From Fluviibacter phosphoraccumulans (GTDB lineage Bacteria; Pseudomonadota; Gammaproteobacteria; Burkholderiales; Rhodocyclaceae): DNA of 64,000 nt. This document shows positions 9,314-17,915 of this stretch, piece after piece (position 1 is the stretch's first letter; each line of letters begins with the position of its first letter). The notes below the pieces were generated by a model. The model made no database searches, was not told where the DNA came from, and saw nothing but the letters and a program-made list of their open reading frames with translations. The position numbers and the translations under genes are program-made. Location: positions 930,001 to 994,000 of the forward strand of contig NZ_AP019011.1 of NCBI RefSeq assembly GCF_016110345.1, read 5' to 3'.

Positions 9314-9389
9314 GGGCGGTTATATTCAGCGGTAGAAGGCTTCCTTCACACGGAAGAGGTCACTGGTTCGATCCCAGTACCGCCCACCA
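9314..9389 (+). tRNA. tRNA-Val (CAC)
   Basis: The acceptor GGGCGGT pairs with ACCGCCC, the anticodon stem CTTCC/GGAAG holds loop TTCACAC with anticodon CAC, and the T-arm and CCA end are encoded. The D-stem has one A-G mismatch, so it is slightly degenerate. It stands alone with its own promoter and terminator and borders the accessory block 9539-13297. Confidence 0.95.
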
Positions 9390-9399
9390 ACAGATTTTA

Positions 9400-9437
9400 A
9401 AAACCCCGGAGAGTGAAAACTTTCTGGGGTTTTTTTT
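9400..9437 (+). terminator. Intrinsic terminator after tRNA-Val
   Basis: A long hairpin (AAAACCCC paired with GGGGTTTT, extended inwards by a further six pairs including G-U) is followed by a run of T. It ends the single-gene tRNA-Val transcript. Confidence 0.85.
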
Positions 9438-9538
9438 CATGAGTATCACCTAGTGAGACTCTCGGCAGTGATACTGAGTTGTCGAACGTTCATTCAAGTT
9501 GACGTTTCGTATCCTATTTTATACACTCAGGTCATTGT

Positions 9539-9841
9539 ATGAAAATCATTTATACAACGAAGATCTTTGATTCTTGGTATCAAAAGCTCAAAGATCGGGA
9601 AGCGGCTCGGTTCATTCAGGTGCGAATTGATCGCGCAGAAGATGGCAACTTTGGTGATTGCAAGCCCATTGGTGAAGGCGTATCTGAAATGCGTTTGCAT
9701 GTAGGGCCAGGCTACCGTCTGTATTTTATGCAACAAGGTTTAGAGATTGTGATTTTGCTGGCAGGCGGAAACAAATCGTCACAGAGCCGAGATATAGAGA
9801 TTGCTTTGCAAATTGCAAGAGAGATTAGGGAGAACAAGTGA
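9539..9841 (+). CDS. RelE/ParE-superfamily toxin (HigB-like addiction module killer)
   Basis: A 100-residue protein of the small addiction-module killer family (HigB-like, RelE/ParE fold). Recognisable features are the start IIYTTKIFDSWYQKLKDREA, the middle GDCKPIGEGVSEMRLHVGPGYRLYF and the end LLAGGNKSSQSRDIEIALQIA, which are conserved in the family. Such toxins usually act as mRNA interferases at the ribosome; that activity is inferred from the family, not seen here. The stop codon overlaps the antitoxin start by one base. As in HigBA modules, the toxin comes first. The module sits between tRNA-Val and a restriction-methylation gene. Confidence 0.88.
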   Translation: MKIIYTTKIFDSWYQKLKDREAARFIQVRIDRAEDGNFGDCKPIGEGVSEMRLHVGPGYRLYFMQQGLEIVILLAGGNKSSQSRDIEIALQIAREIRENK

Positions 9842-10140
9842 TGAAAACCATTCAGTTACGTCGCTGGGATAGTGCCGAACACCTTAAAACGCCGGAGGAT
9901 ATGGCGTTATATCTCGAGGCTTGTCTCCAAGAAGCGGGAGACGACGCAGCATTTGTAGCCAAAGCACTAGGTAATATCGCACGCGCCAAAGGCATGTCGC
10001 AGCTTGCTAATGAAACAGGTATGGGGCGTGAAAGTCTTTATAAAGCGCTATCGGGTGAAGGTAACCCAAGTTTTGCCACGATCCTTAAGGTTACCCGTGC
10101 GCTCGGCATTGAGCTGCATGCTCTGCCAGCTCACGTCTAA
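9841..10140 (+). CDS. HigA-like antitoxin, HTH addiction-module antidote
   Basis: A 99-residue partner of the upstream toxin. The C-terminal two thirds hold an Xre-type helix-turn-helix (GMSQLANETGMGRESLYKALSGEGNPSFATILKVTRALGIEL), typical of the addiction-module antidote family. It should bind and neutralise the toxin and repress the operon. The ATG shares one base with the toxin stop; a GTG three bases earlier would also be possible, and a GGGAG ribosome-binding site precedes both. It ends 19 bases before the restriction-methylation gene, so the three genes may be co-transcribed. Confidence 0.88.
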   Translation: MKTIQLRRWDSAEHLKTPEDMALYLEACLQEAGDDAAFVAKALGNIARAKGMSQLANETGMGRESLYKALSGEGNPSFATILKVTRALGIELHALPAHV

Positions 10141-10159
10141 TACGTTTTTTACCCAAACT

Positions 10160-13100
10160 ATGTCAATCATCAGTGAATTCATCGCCCGCGTCCAAGCCGT
10201 TTATAAAACGGGAGCCGCGACCGAACATTCCTACCGCTCAGCGATTGAGCAGCTCATTAGTAGTCTGAATGAAGGCGTTATTGCGCTGAACGAGCCCAAG
10301 CGAGTCGCCTGCGGCGCCCCGGACTTCATCATTCAACGCGGCGACATTGTTGTCGGCCATATCGAAGCCAAAGACCTCGGCATCTCACTCGACAAACTGA
10401 ACGATAGCAACAAGGCGCAGCAAGCCCGCTACGTTAACGCTCTACCCAACCTTATTTATACCAACTGCCTGGACTGGCAGTTTTACCGAGACGGCAAACT
10501 GCTGACCAAAGTTAGCATCGGCCAACTAGACAACGGTATCCAGCCAGACCTAGCGCAATTTACCAGTCTCGAACATTTACTCCGTGACTTTGCGGTGCAA
10601 CGCCCGCAAACCATCAAATCTCCCAAACTCCTCGCAGAAATGATGGCCGGTAAAGCGGCGCTCATTAAAGACGTGTTGCATAATGCCTTGGTCGCCGATG
10701 AACAGAAGGAATCTTCGCTCTCGAATCAGTACCAAGCCTTTCGCGAACACCTGATTCACGATATCAGCCCCGAAGACTTCGCCGACATCTACGCAGAAAC
10801 CATCGCCTACGGCATGTTTGCCGCCCGGCTGCATGACCAGTCCCTCGAAACCTTCAGCCGCCAGGAAGCGCTCGACCTCCTGCCTAAATCCAACCCATTT
10901 CTACGCAGCCTGTTCAGCTATGTGGCGGGAGCCGATTTGGATGATCGTATCCGCTGGCTCATCGACGACCTAGCCGCCGTATTTCAGGCCGCTAATGTCA
11001 GTAGCCTCTTAGAAGGCTTTGGCAGCCTGACCGGCCGCCAAGATCCCTTTTTACACTTCTACGAAACTTTCCTCGCCGCTTACAACCCGGCTAAGCGCAA
11101 AGCACGGGGCGTTTGGTATACACCGGAAGCCGTTGTTAACTTTATCGTACGTGCCGTCGATGACGTGCTTAAGACTGAATTTGACCTACCAGACGGTTTA
11201 GCCGATACCTCTAAAATCACCATCGACTGGGATACCGGACAATCGGACAAAAAGGGCAAGCACATCATCACCCAGAAAGAAGTGCACCGGGTGCAGGTTC
11301 TAGACCCAGCCACGGGTACTGGGACATTTTTGGCCGAAGTCATCAAACAGATCGCACCTAAGGTTAAAGGCATTGCGCCCGGCATGTGGTCCGGCTATGT
11401 CGAACAAGATCTGCTCCCCCGGATTTATGGCTTTGAGTTACTCATGGCTTCCTACGCCATGTGCCACATGAAGCTGGACATGGTGCTCACCGAATTGGGC
11501 TATAAACCCAGTGCCAATCCGCCGCGTTTGGGCGTGTACCTCACCAACAGCCTGGAAGAAGGCGAACGTGACGTGCGCGATCTGTTCATGGCGCAATGGC
11601 TCACCAAAGAAGCCCGCGAAGCCAACACCATCAAACGGCAGATGCCGATTATGTGCATCCTTGGCAATCCACCCTATGCCGGTGAGAGCAGTAACAAGGG
11701 CGACTGGATCATGGAGCTCATGGATGCCTACAAGAAGGAACCGGGTGGTTTGCTCAAACTCAAAGAACGCAACCCAAAATGGATCAATGACGATTACGTA
11801 AAATTCATCCGCATGTCCGAGCATCTGATTCAAAAAAACGGCGAAGGGGTATTAGGGTTTATTACCAACCATGGCTATCTGGATAACCCCACCTTTCGGG
11901 GAATGCGCTGGCACCTGCTCAATACTTTTGACAAGATTTATATTCTTGATCTACACGGTAACAGTAAAAAGAAAGAAGTTGCGCCCGATGGCAGCGCCGA
12001 CAAAAACGTGTTTGACATCATGCAGGGTGTCGCCATTCTGATTGGCGTCAAAAAACAGCGTGACGCCAAATCCTCGAAACCATTGGCTGAGGTGTATCAC
12101 GCTGATCTTTGGGGCAATCGCTCTGGAAAATATGAGAGATTGTTTGGCCTCGATATTTGCGATTCCACTTGGTCAGTTATTGAATCCAAAGCGCCTGAAT
12201 TCGCTTTGGTCAAAAGAAATTTTGATCTCGAATCAATTTACAGCAGCTTTTTTGCCCTCAATGAATTAATGCCTCTGAATTCAATGGGCGTTATGACAAA
12301 GCGCGACAGTATTGCAATTCAGTTCGACAAGTCAGAAGTTGCAAAATTAGTGCAAGACTTTTCGTTCCTCAGCCGCGAAGAATTAACATCAAAATACTCT
12401 GATGTTCACGATGCCCGCGATTGGCATTTAGACGGCGTAAAAAAGAATATTTTCGAATGTGGAACAGATCACGTTCACCCGATTCTCTACAGACCATTTG
12501 ACTACCGTCATACTTATTACACCAACTTTTCTAGAGGGTTTTTGGCGTACCCTGTGTTTGATGTTGCAAAGCACATGCTGCATCAGAACCTATGCCTCAC
12601 TACAATTAGGAAAGCAGATGTCGTCCAAGATTGGACACATGCATTCTGTCTCGATGGCATTATGGTTCACCACGCAATATCAATGAAGGAAGGAAATTAC
12701 ATATTTCCTCTGTATCTCTATCCCAACACTAACGATCTTGATCAAACCCGTCGAATTAATTTCGACCCAGCGTTGTATCAGAAGCTACAAACCATGGCGA
12801 CGGATGTGCAGCGCGGCACGCCTGACGAAGTGGCGGTGTTTGATTACATTTACGGGGTATTGCATACGCCCGCCTATCGCCAAAAGTATGCCGAGTTTCT
12901 TAAAACTGATTTTCCGCGCATACCCTGGCCGGAATCTCCGGCGGCATTTTGGGCAACGTCTGACCTGGGCGGAACGCTACGCCGCCTGCACCTGATGGAG
13001 GCTGATGCCGTTGGGGTACCGGCTTACCCGTTTACTGGCGATGGCAACACCGTGGTCGATAAACCCCGCTTTGCGGATGGCAACGTTTGGATTAATGCCC

Positions 13101-13297
13101 ACCAAGGCTTTGAAGGCGTGCCCGAAGTTGCCTGGAACTTATATATTGGTGGTTACCAACCGGCGCAAAAGTGGCTCAAAGACCGCAAGGGGCGTACGTT
13201 AACCTTTGATGACATCAAGCATTACCAGAAGATCATCAAGGTGCTAGTTGAAACCCAAAACCTCATGACCCAACTTGATGCAATCTCTTTGAACTGA
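10160..13297 (+). CDS. Single-chain restriction-methylation enzyme (type IIG / type ISP-like)
   Basis: A 1045-residue protein that joins nuclease and adenine methyltransferase functions. An N-terminal PD-(D/E)xK-like motif is visible (PDF at 54-56, EAK at 69-71). An N6-adenine methyltransferase follows, with motif I DPATGTGTF at about 383 and motif IV NPPY at about 503. The C-terminal part should be the target recognition region and is visibly more AT-rich around 12130-12740. No helicase motifs are seen, so it differs from helicase-bearing LlaGI-type enzymes. Such enzymes cut unmodified foreign DNA. The start MSIISEF was chosen because the longer frame from 10004 runs inside the antitoxin gene. 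Confidence 0.85.
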   Translation: MSIISEFIARVQAVYKTGAATEHSYRSAIEQLISSLNEGVIALNEPKRVACGAPDFIIQRGDIVVGHIEAKDLGISLDKLNDSNKAQQARYVNALPNLIYTNCLDWQFYRDGKLLTKVSIGQLDNGIQPDLAQFTSLEHLLRDFAVQRPQTIKSPKLLAEMMAGKAALIKDVLHNALVADEQKESSLSNQYQAFREHLIHDISPEDFADIYAETIAYGMFAARLHDQSLETFSRQEALDLLPKSNPFLRSLFSYVAGADLDDRIRWLIDDLAAVFQAANVSSLLEGFGSLTGRQDPFLHFYETFLAAYNPAKRKARGVWYTPEAVVNFIVRAVDDVLKTEFDLPDGLADTSKITIDWDTGQSDKKGKHIITQKEVHRVQVLDPATGTGTFLAEVIKQIAPKVKGIAPGMWSGYVEQDLLPRIYGFELLMASYAMCHMKLDMVLTELGYKPSANPPRLGVYLTNSLEEGERDVRDLFMAQWLTKEAREANTIKRQMPIMCILGNPPYAGESSNKGDWIMELMDAYKKEPGGLLKLKERNPKWINDDYVKFIRMSEHLIQKNGEGVLGFITNHGYLDNPTFRGMRWHLLNTFDKIYILDLHGNSKKKEVAPDGSADKNVFDIMQGVAILIGVKKQRDAKSSKPLAEVYHADLWGNRSGKYERLFGLDICDSTWSVIESKAPEFALVKRNFDLESIYSSFFALNELMPLNSMGVMTKRDSIAIQFDKSEVAKLVQDFSFLSREELTSKYSDVHDARDWHLDGVKKNIFECGTDHVHPILYRPFDYRHTYYTNFSRGFLAYPVFDVAKHMLHQNLCLTTIRKADVVQDWTHAFCLDGIMVHHAISMKEGNYIFPLYLYPNTNDLDQTRRINFDPALYQKLQTMATDVQRGTPDEVAVFDYIYGVLHTPAYRQKYAEFLKTDFPRIPWPESPAAFWATSDLGGTLRRLHLMEADAVGVPAYPFTGDGNTVVDKPRFADGNVWINAHQGFEGVPEVAWNLYIGGYQPAQKWLKDRKGRTLTFDDIKHYQKIIKVLVETQNLMTQLDAISLN

Positions 13298-13354
13298 TTC
13301 AGGGATTCTCTAACGACCTATCCGCTATCCAGGTCAATGCTCACCGTAAACGCC

Positions 13355-13470
13355 AAGCACTTACCCAACTAGCTACCAGTAACTGAGTGGCCCGTGATGA
13401 CATAGTCCAACGCATTGACATATTTGATCGTAGGTTATTCAGCCAAAAATTCTGGAATGTCTCTTTGGCT
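13355..13470 (-). pseudogene. Decayed remnant of the 3' end of a potassium channel gene
   Basis: Read on the minus strand this stretch encodes YVNALDYVITGHSVTGS, a stop, then LGK, which matches the neighbouring channel's C-terminal YGNALNYVLTGKSSTGSWLGK at 15 of 21 positions; the Trp codon has become TAG. At DNA level the aligned 80 bases agree at roughly 60 percent. It has the same orientation as the intact gene and lies between it and the restriction gene. No start or upstream part is present. Confidence 0.75.
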
Positions 13471-13514
13471 ATGCAGGATGCGCCAGTTCCTGGAAATTGG
13501 CTGCGATAGGTATT

Positions 13515-15221
13515 TCATCCATTGAGGTACTTGCCCAGCCAGCTACCAGTGCTGGATTTGCCGGTCAGTACGTAGTTGAGTGCATTGCCGTAGCTCGCTG
13601 TGAGTTTCTGTTCGTTCCAGGCTTCACGGGTGCCCGTCCAGATGATCTTATCGCCGTTGTGTAGCGGCAGGTCTGGTGCTGGGCGCAGGATGATTTGCCC
13701 GGCACGTTCCAGCATAAGTGGCAGCAGTTTTAATGTTTCACGCCGATCGCGATTGGAGGTCATCAACGCGGCAACCGACACCGGGCAATCGACGTTGTGC
13801 AAGGCTTGCGCAAGTGCCGGTGTTTTAACCCGGTTGATGCGGGTGGTCCAGACGAAGGGAACGCAGCCAGCACAGATGGGAGTAAGAGCCTTGATGAGCG
13901 ATTCGGCCCATGCCGCAGGTTGTTTCTCGATTTCCCGGATAAAGCGGGAGAGCATGGGGGTCGTCAGGTAACTCAGACAGGCGTGAGCGACCGTCTGGGT
14001 GGTGATCATGGTGAGGTTGGCGTCGAAGGCTTCAAACAGCATTGAGTTCGCCGAGCTGCTCTGCCGCATGACGATGAACAGATCAGGATTGAGTTCTCGC
14101 GCTGTGATAGCAATCGACAGATTATTGATGTCATTATCCGAAGCGGCGACGAGGCCAACGGCATTTTTGATGCCGGCATCAATCAAAGGGCTGGCCTCGG
14201 TGCCGGCGCTGACGATGCTCAGATGGTCATCGGGATTAGTGGGCCTGGGGTCAATGATGCGTACATCGTCATGCAAGCCCATGGTGTCCAGGTGCTGGAC
14301 AATAGCGCGACCGAAGTGACCATAGCCACAGACAATCCATTTGCCGGTGGGTGGTTTATGCAGTTCAGGAATCGGCGTGCCAGGCACCCGGGTCAGCCAC
14401 TCGACAAGCTGATAGCTGGGCGGGCTGCGCATGGCCAGTGCCAAGCGCCGGGCATAAAGTGCATAGGGGTCGACGACGAAGTTGGTGCCAAAAGAATCCA
14501 TATTGGCGGCGGTAGCGGCATGCTCCGCGCGAGCGATGACGGGGATGCCCGGATTGAGCAGGCGCACGTTCATGGCAATTGCTAAATTAGCCTCGTCGCT
14601 ATTGGTCACAGCCAGCACGGCTTTGCAATGCGAATGTCTTAATCCGGCCAGAAGCAGAATGCCGGGTATTTGCGCGTCGGCATTCAGGGCGGGCACGTCC
14701 GCCAGATAATCGCCAAGCTCCAGTTCTTGTAACGGCTCGGGGCGCGTATCCAGGACGACAAAGCGCATTTGCACCTGATCCAGGGTTGTACAGATCAGGG
14801 AACCGGTTTCGCCGACACCGCATATGATGCAGAAGGGCTCGGATAAGTTTTTGACTTTACGATGAAAACGCCCGGTGGCTAAGGCGCGTTGCAGACCATC
14901 ATCCTTGAGTAGGTTGAGAATGCTCAGAATCGAATAGGTCCAGCCAATGACGGTGAGATAGATACATGCGGTGACCCAGAAGCGCTGGCCATATGAAAAG
15001 GCGTTGGGGATTTCGCCAAAGCCAATGGTGCTGGCGGTGTAGCTGATGAAGTAAAACGCATCAAAAAACGACATCGGCGCAGTGGGCTCGCCGCTGGCAT
15101 CGACACCGGGAATCAGTACCAGCCCGAAGATCGAGACCGCATAGATGAGAATCATCACGATCAGCGGTGCCCGCATTCGACGCAGCACCAGAAAGAGCAC
15201 GCTGTCGTTGACCACACTCAT
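13515..15221 (-). CDS. Potassium channel with two RCK/TrkA-N domains
   Basis: A 568-residue inner-membrane ion channel. A first helix (about 17-38) is followed by a pore loop with selectivity filter TIGFGE (65-70), close to the TVGYGD of potassium channels, and a second helix near residues 85-107. Two cytoplasmic TrkA-N nucleotide-binding domains follow, each with a glycine motif: CIICGVGETGS near 115 and WIVCGYGHFGRA near 290. A TrkA-C-like region ends the protein (LHNGDKIIWTG). Gating by nucleotides or ions is inferred from the family. A small membrane protein and a TauE-type transporter lie upstream on the same strand, and a decayed copy of its own 3' end lies downstream. Confidence 0.9.
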   Translation of the reverse strand: MSVVNDSVLFLVLRRMRAPLIVMILIYAVSIFGLVLIPGVDASGEPTAPMSFFDAFYFISYTASTIGFGEIPNAFSYGQRFWVTACIYLTVIGWTYSILSILNLLKDDGLQRALATGRFHRKVKNLSEPFCIICGVGETGSLICTTLDQVQMRFVVLDTRPEPLQELELGDYLADVPALNADAQIPGILLLAGLRHSHCKAVLAVTNSDEANLAIAMNVRLLNPGIPVIARAEHAATAANMDSFGTNFVVDPYALYARRLALAMRSPPSYQLVEWLTRVPGTPIPELHKPPTGKWIVCGYGHFGRAIVQHLDTMGLHDDVRIIDPRPTNPDDHLSIVSAGTEASPLIDAGIKNAVGLVAASDNDINNLSIAITARELNPDLFIVMRQSSSANSMLFEAFDANLTMITTQTVAHACLSYLTTPMLSRFIREIEKQPAAWAESLIKALTPICAGCVPFVWTTRINRVKTPALAQALHNVDCPVSVAALMTSNRDRRETLKLLPLMLERAGQIILRPAPDLPLHNGDKIIWTGTREAWNEQKLTASYGNALNYVLTGKSSTGSWLGKYLNG

Positions 15222-15257
15222 TAATCGGCACCCATTGGATTCAGCATGAACAGCGCG

Positions 15258-15641
15258 TTAGCGACGCATCATCAGCGTTTCTGCGATCAGCAGAATGACT
15301 GAGACGACGTTGGCAAAAAGCGCCCCACCGGAGAGCGAGACCACGCTGGCCGTGATTTCTGGGGTCATGCCCAGGTGCATCACATGAACGGCAAACCCCC
15401 AAGTCACAGCGGCGGCTATCAGTTGTAAATCCGCAACCAGGCTGGTAGCCAGGTGGATTGCCCCAATCTGTGTGCGATCCCCAAATTTGAGGGTCGTGGC
15501 GATCAGATTGACGACGATGGCCGCAAACAGCTCATAGATGTGATGCAATTCGGGGCGGTCAATATCGCCGATAAAGAAGCCGAAGTTGAGTGTTGCTGCC
15601 AGGACGATAAAAAAACCAAAAACCACTTTTTCCAGATTCAT
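15258..15641 (-). CDS. Small membrane protein, possibly DUF6394 family
   Basis: A 127-residue protein with about four hydrophobic helices (near 8-25, 35-52, 63-86 and 97-120). I recognise it only as resembling the small membrane proteins found next to TrkA-type potassium channels (DUF6394), and that name is from memory. It is on the same strand as the channel, 36 bases upstream of it, so the two are probably one operon. It could be an auxiliary subunit; no catalytic motif is seen. Confidence 0.6.
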   Translation of the reverse strand: MNLEKVVFGFFIVLAATLNFGFFIGDIDRPELHHIYELFAAIVVNLIATTLKFGDRTQIGAIHLATSLVADLQLIAAAVTWGFAVHVMHLGMTPEITASVVSLSGGALFANVVSVILLIAETLMMRR

Positions 15642-15719
15642 GCCAAGCCTCTAAAACGGTTACTAATAACGGATTCATTATAGGCCTCTCGTTGCTACTC
15701 GCCAGGCCCTGTTAAACGT

Positions 15720-16481
15720 TCAAATAAAGAGTAATTTGAGACCGATCAGGATGGTTGTCGCTTCAAAAGCACGTTTAACCAGAGTGTTGCCCTGGCGTAT
15801 GGCAATATGACTGCCGAGATAACCACCGATCACTGAACCCACAATGAGTGCCGGTAGCCAATCCCAGGCAATGTCACCCGCCAGTCCGAGAACCAGGGCG
15901 CCCGTGCCATTCCAGGCAAAGCCGCAGAGCACCAGCGTATAGGCGATGGCGCGCTTGTAGTCCATCCCGAAGTGGCGAATAAGCCAGATGGTGAGAAACA
16001 AACCGCTGCCGGAGGTAATGGATCCGTTGAGAAAACCGACAACAAAGAGACCGGCCATGCCTTGCCAAAGACCGGACCCCGTCCAGTTTTTCGGTGTGTA
16101 GTCGATACCCAGCTTCGGTTTGAAAATGGAATAAAGACCCAGGCTGATGGTTAATACGCCCAGGGTCATTAATGCCTCTTTTTCAGGGGCTTTAAGAATC
16201 AGTGAGGCGCCCAGGATTACCCCCGGAATGCCTGCGCCCAGAATGATCAGGCAAGCACGCCGTTCCAGGTGGCTTTCTTTCATGTGGCGCAATATGGCAC
16301 CAACGCCCAGGAAAACGCTGGCGACTTTGTGGGTGGCGAGTGCTGTGCCGAAGCTGAGGCCAAGGAAAATCAGGATCGGAAACTGGATTAAGCCAACGCC
16401 GCCGCCCGACAAGGCTGAAAAGAAATTGGCGACAACGGCCGTGCCAAAAAGGATGGCCTGTCCGGCCAGATCGAGCGTCAT
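15720..16481 (-). CDS. TauE/SafE-family membrane transporter
   Basis: A 253-residue protein with seven or eight membrane segments. The N-terminal pattern (ILFGTAVVANFFSALSGGGVGLIQFPILIFLGLSFGTALATHKVASV) and the second half repeat (GFLNGSITSGSGLF, then GFAWNGTGALVLGLAG) follow the duplicated TauE/SafE layout. The family exports sulfite, sulfoacetate or related organic anions; the actual substrate cannot be told. It is on the same strand as the channel genes, 78 bases from the small membrane protein. Confidence 0.85.
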   Translation of the reverse strand: MTLDLAGQAILFGTAVVANFFSALSGGGVGLIQFPILIFLGLSFGTALATHKVASVFLGVGAILRHMKESHLERRACLIILGAGIPGVILGASLILKAPEKEALMTLGVLTISLGLYSIFKPKLGIDYTPKNWTGSGLWQGMAGLFVVGFLNGSITSGSGLFLTIWLIRHFGMDYKRAIAYTLVLCGFAWNGTGALVLGLAGDIAWDWLPALIVGSVIGGYLGSHIAIRQGNTLVKRAFEATTILIGLKLLFI

Positions 16482-16548
16482 GGGGTTAATGCCTGGGTGA
16501 TAAGCCGTTATTATACGAAGCTAATTAAATCCGCCCTTGGATGCAGGT

Positions 16549-16920
16549 ATGCGTATTCCCGAAATTATTGCTTTCGAACGCCTGAGTGAGCCGCTAGCAA
16601 CGCGCCAAGTGTTTGCTGGTCGATTGGTCCGCTCTATTGTGATCGGCGGACTGATTGTTGCTGCCGCACTCTTTGGCGGTATGGCGGGATACCACGTATT
16701 TGAAGGGCTGGCTTGGATTGATGCCTTTGTAAATGCCGCGATGATTCTGTCGGGCATGGGTGTGCTGGCAGCTCCTGTGAGTGTTGAGGGTAAGTTGTTT
16801 GCCGGGTTGTACGCCATTTTTTGTGGGCTGGTTCTGATTGCAGCAACCGCCATTATGTTTACCCCGGTGATTCACCGTTTTCTACATCAGATGCATATGG
16901 ATGATGAGGATGACGCGTAA
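16549..16920 (+). CDS. Small two-helix membrane protein resembling an inactive ion-channel pore module
   Basis: A 123-residue protein of unknown function. Two clear membrane helices are seen (IVIGGLIVAAALFGGMAGYHVF and GLYAIFCGLVLIAATAIMF), separated by an amphipathic loop WIDAFVNAAMILSGMG, and the acidic C-terminus ends DDEDDA. The arrangement helix-loop-helix with a GKLFAGLYA second helix recalls two-helix potassium channels, but no TVGYG-type filter is present, so ion conduction is unlikely. An in-frame ATG twelve bases earlier is possible. Its TAA overlaps the tadA ATG by one base, so the two are translationally coupled. Confidence 0.6.
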   Translation: MRIPEIIAFERLSEPLATRQVFAGRLVRSIVIGGLIVAAALFGGMAGYHVFEGLAWIDAFVNAAMILSGMGVLAAPVSVEGKLFAGLYAIFCGLVLIAATAIMFTPVIHRFLHQMHMDDEDDA

Positions 16921-17438
16921 TGAATTCGGGTGATGTCGATTTTATGCAGCAAGCACTGGCGCTGGCACGGTATGGCGCTACGCAGGACGAAGTGCCGGTG
17001 GGTGCGTTGGTGGTGCTTGATGGTGAGGTGATTGGGCGTGGTTTTAATCAGCCGATCACGCGTCATGATCCGACAGCGCATGCTGAAGTGATGGCATTGC
17101 GTGATGCGGCCGCACGTCTTGGCAATTATCGGTTGCCGGGCTGCACCCTGTATGTGACTGTTGAGCCCTGTGCCATGTGTGCGGGTGCTATTCAACATGC
17201 TCGAATAGCACGTGTCGTTTATGGCACCGCTGAACCGAAAACGGGGGCGTGTGGCAGTGTCGTGGATCTCTTTGCCGAAGATCGGTTGAACCATCATGCC
17301 GATGTAGAAGGCGGTTTGCTGGCCGATGCCTGTGCCGATGTGGTTTCCTCTTTTTTCCGGCGCCGGCGTGAAGAAGCTCGGCAAGCCAAAGAAGCGCGTG
17401 CCGACATGGCAACCCATGAGGTAAATGATGCGGATTGA
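16920..17438 (+). CDS. tadA: tRNA-specific adenosine deaminase
   Basis: TadA converts adenosine to inosine at the wobble position of tRNA-Arg(ACG), letting it read several arginine codons. The zinc-dependent deaminase motifs are complete: HAE (His54, catalytic Glu56) and PCAMC (Cys84 and Cys87). The 172-residue length is normal. It shares one base with the upstream membrane-protein gene and its last 14 bases overlap the L,D-transpeptidase gene in another frame. Confidence 0.95.
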   Translation: MNSGDVDFMQQALALARYGATQDEVPVGALVVLDGEVIGRGFNQPITRHDPTAHAEVMALRDAAARLGNYRLPGCTLYVTVEPCAMCAGAIQHARIARVVYGTAEPKTGACGSVVDLFAEDRLNHHADVEGGLLADACADVVSSFFRRRREEARQAKEARADMATHEVNDAD

Positions 17439-17910
17439 GATTTCGGTTGCGGCACAGACACTACAGCTGCTCGATGATGCGGGCCAGTTATTGCGCCAGT
17501 ACACGATCTCATCAGCGGCTAAAGGGGTGGGCGAGCAGATGGGCAGTTATCAGACACCGCGCGGGCGGCATCGTATTCGCGCGCGGATTGGTGACGGTCT
17601 GCCGTTAGGTGCTGTTTTACGAGGACGCCGCCCTACAGGTGAGATATGCACGCCCGAATTGATGGCGGTCCAACCGGATCGGGATTGGATCCTGACGCGT
17701 ATTTTATGGTTGTGTGGTGAAGAACCAGGTAAAAACCGGGGCGGTCAGGTGGATACGATGCGTCGTTACGTGTATATCCATGGCACGCCCGACAGTGCCG
17801 TTTTGGGCGTGCCCGGATCGCATGGCTGCATTCGTATGCGTAATACCGATCTGGTTGATTTGTTTAACCGGGTGCCCGTAGGCACGCCGGTAAACATTTC
17901 CGAGAGCTAG
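17425..17910 (+). CDS. L,D-transpeptidase family protein (YkuD domain)
   Basis: A 161-residue YkuD-domain protein. The catalytic signature is visible as IHGTPD followed by GSHGCIRMRN, with the nucleophile at about Cys135. Such enzymes form 3-3 cross-links in peptidoglycan or attach proteins to it. No signal peptide is seen at the N-terminus, which begins directly with a beta-strand (MRIEISVAAQTLQLLD), so export is unclear; the same compact form occurs in other proteobacteria. The start overlaps tadA by 14 bases and has a GAGG-like ribosome-binding site inside tadA. Confidence 0.85.
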   Translation: MMRIEISVAAQTLQLLDDAGQLLRQYTISSAAKGVGEQMGSYQTPRGRHRIRARIGDGLPLGAVLRGRRPTGEICTPELMAVQPDRDWILTRILWLCGEEPGKNRGGQVDTMRRYVYIHGTPDSAVLGVPGSHGCIRMRNTDLVDLFNRVPVGTPVNISES

Positions 17911-17915
17911 GCTCT

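Noticed and set aside
9498..9527. Promoter for the toxin-antitoxin pair (TTGACG and TATACA)
   Set aside because: Only 15 bases lie between the boxes, so I could not support it.
13298..13514. Attachment-site copy of the tRNA-Val 3' end at the far end of the defence block
   Set aside because: No stretch resembling the tRNA tail was found, and no integrase gene is present in the block.
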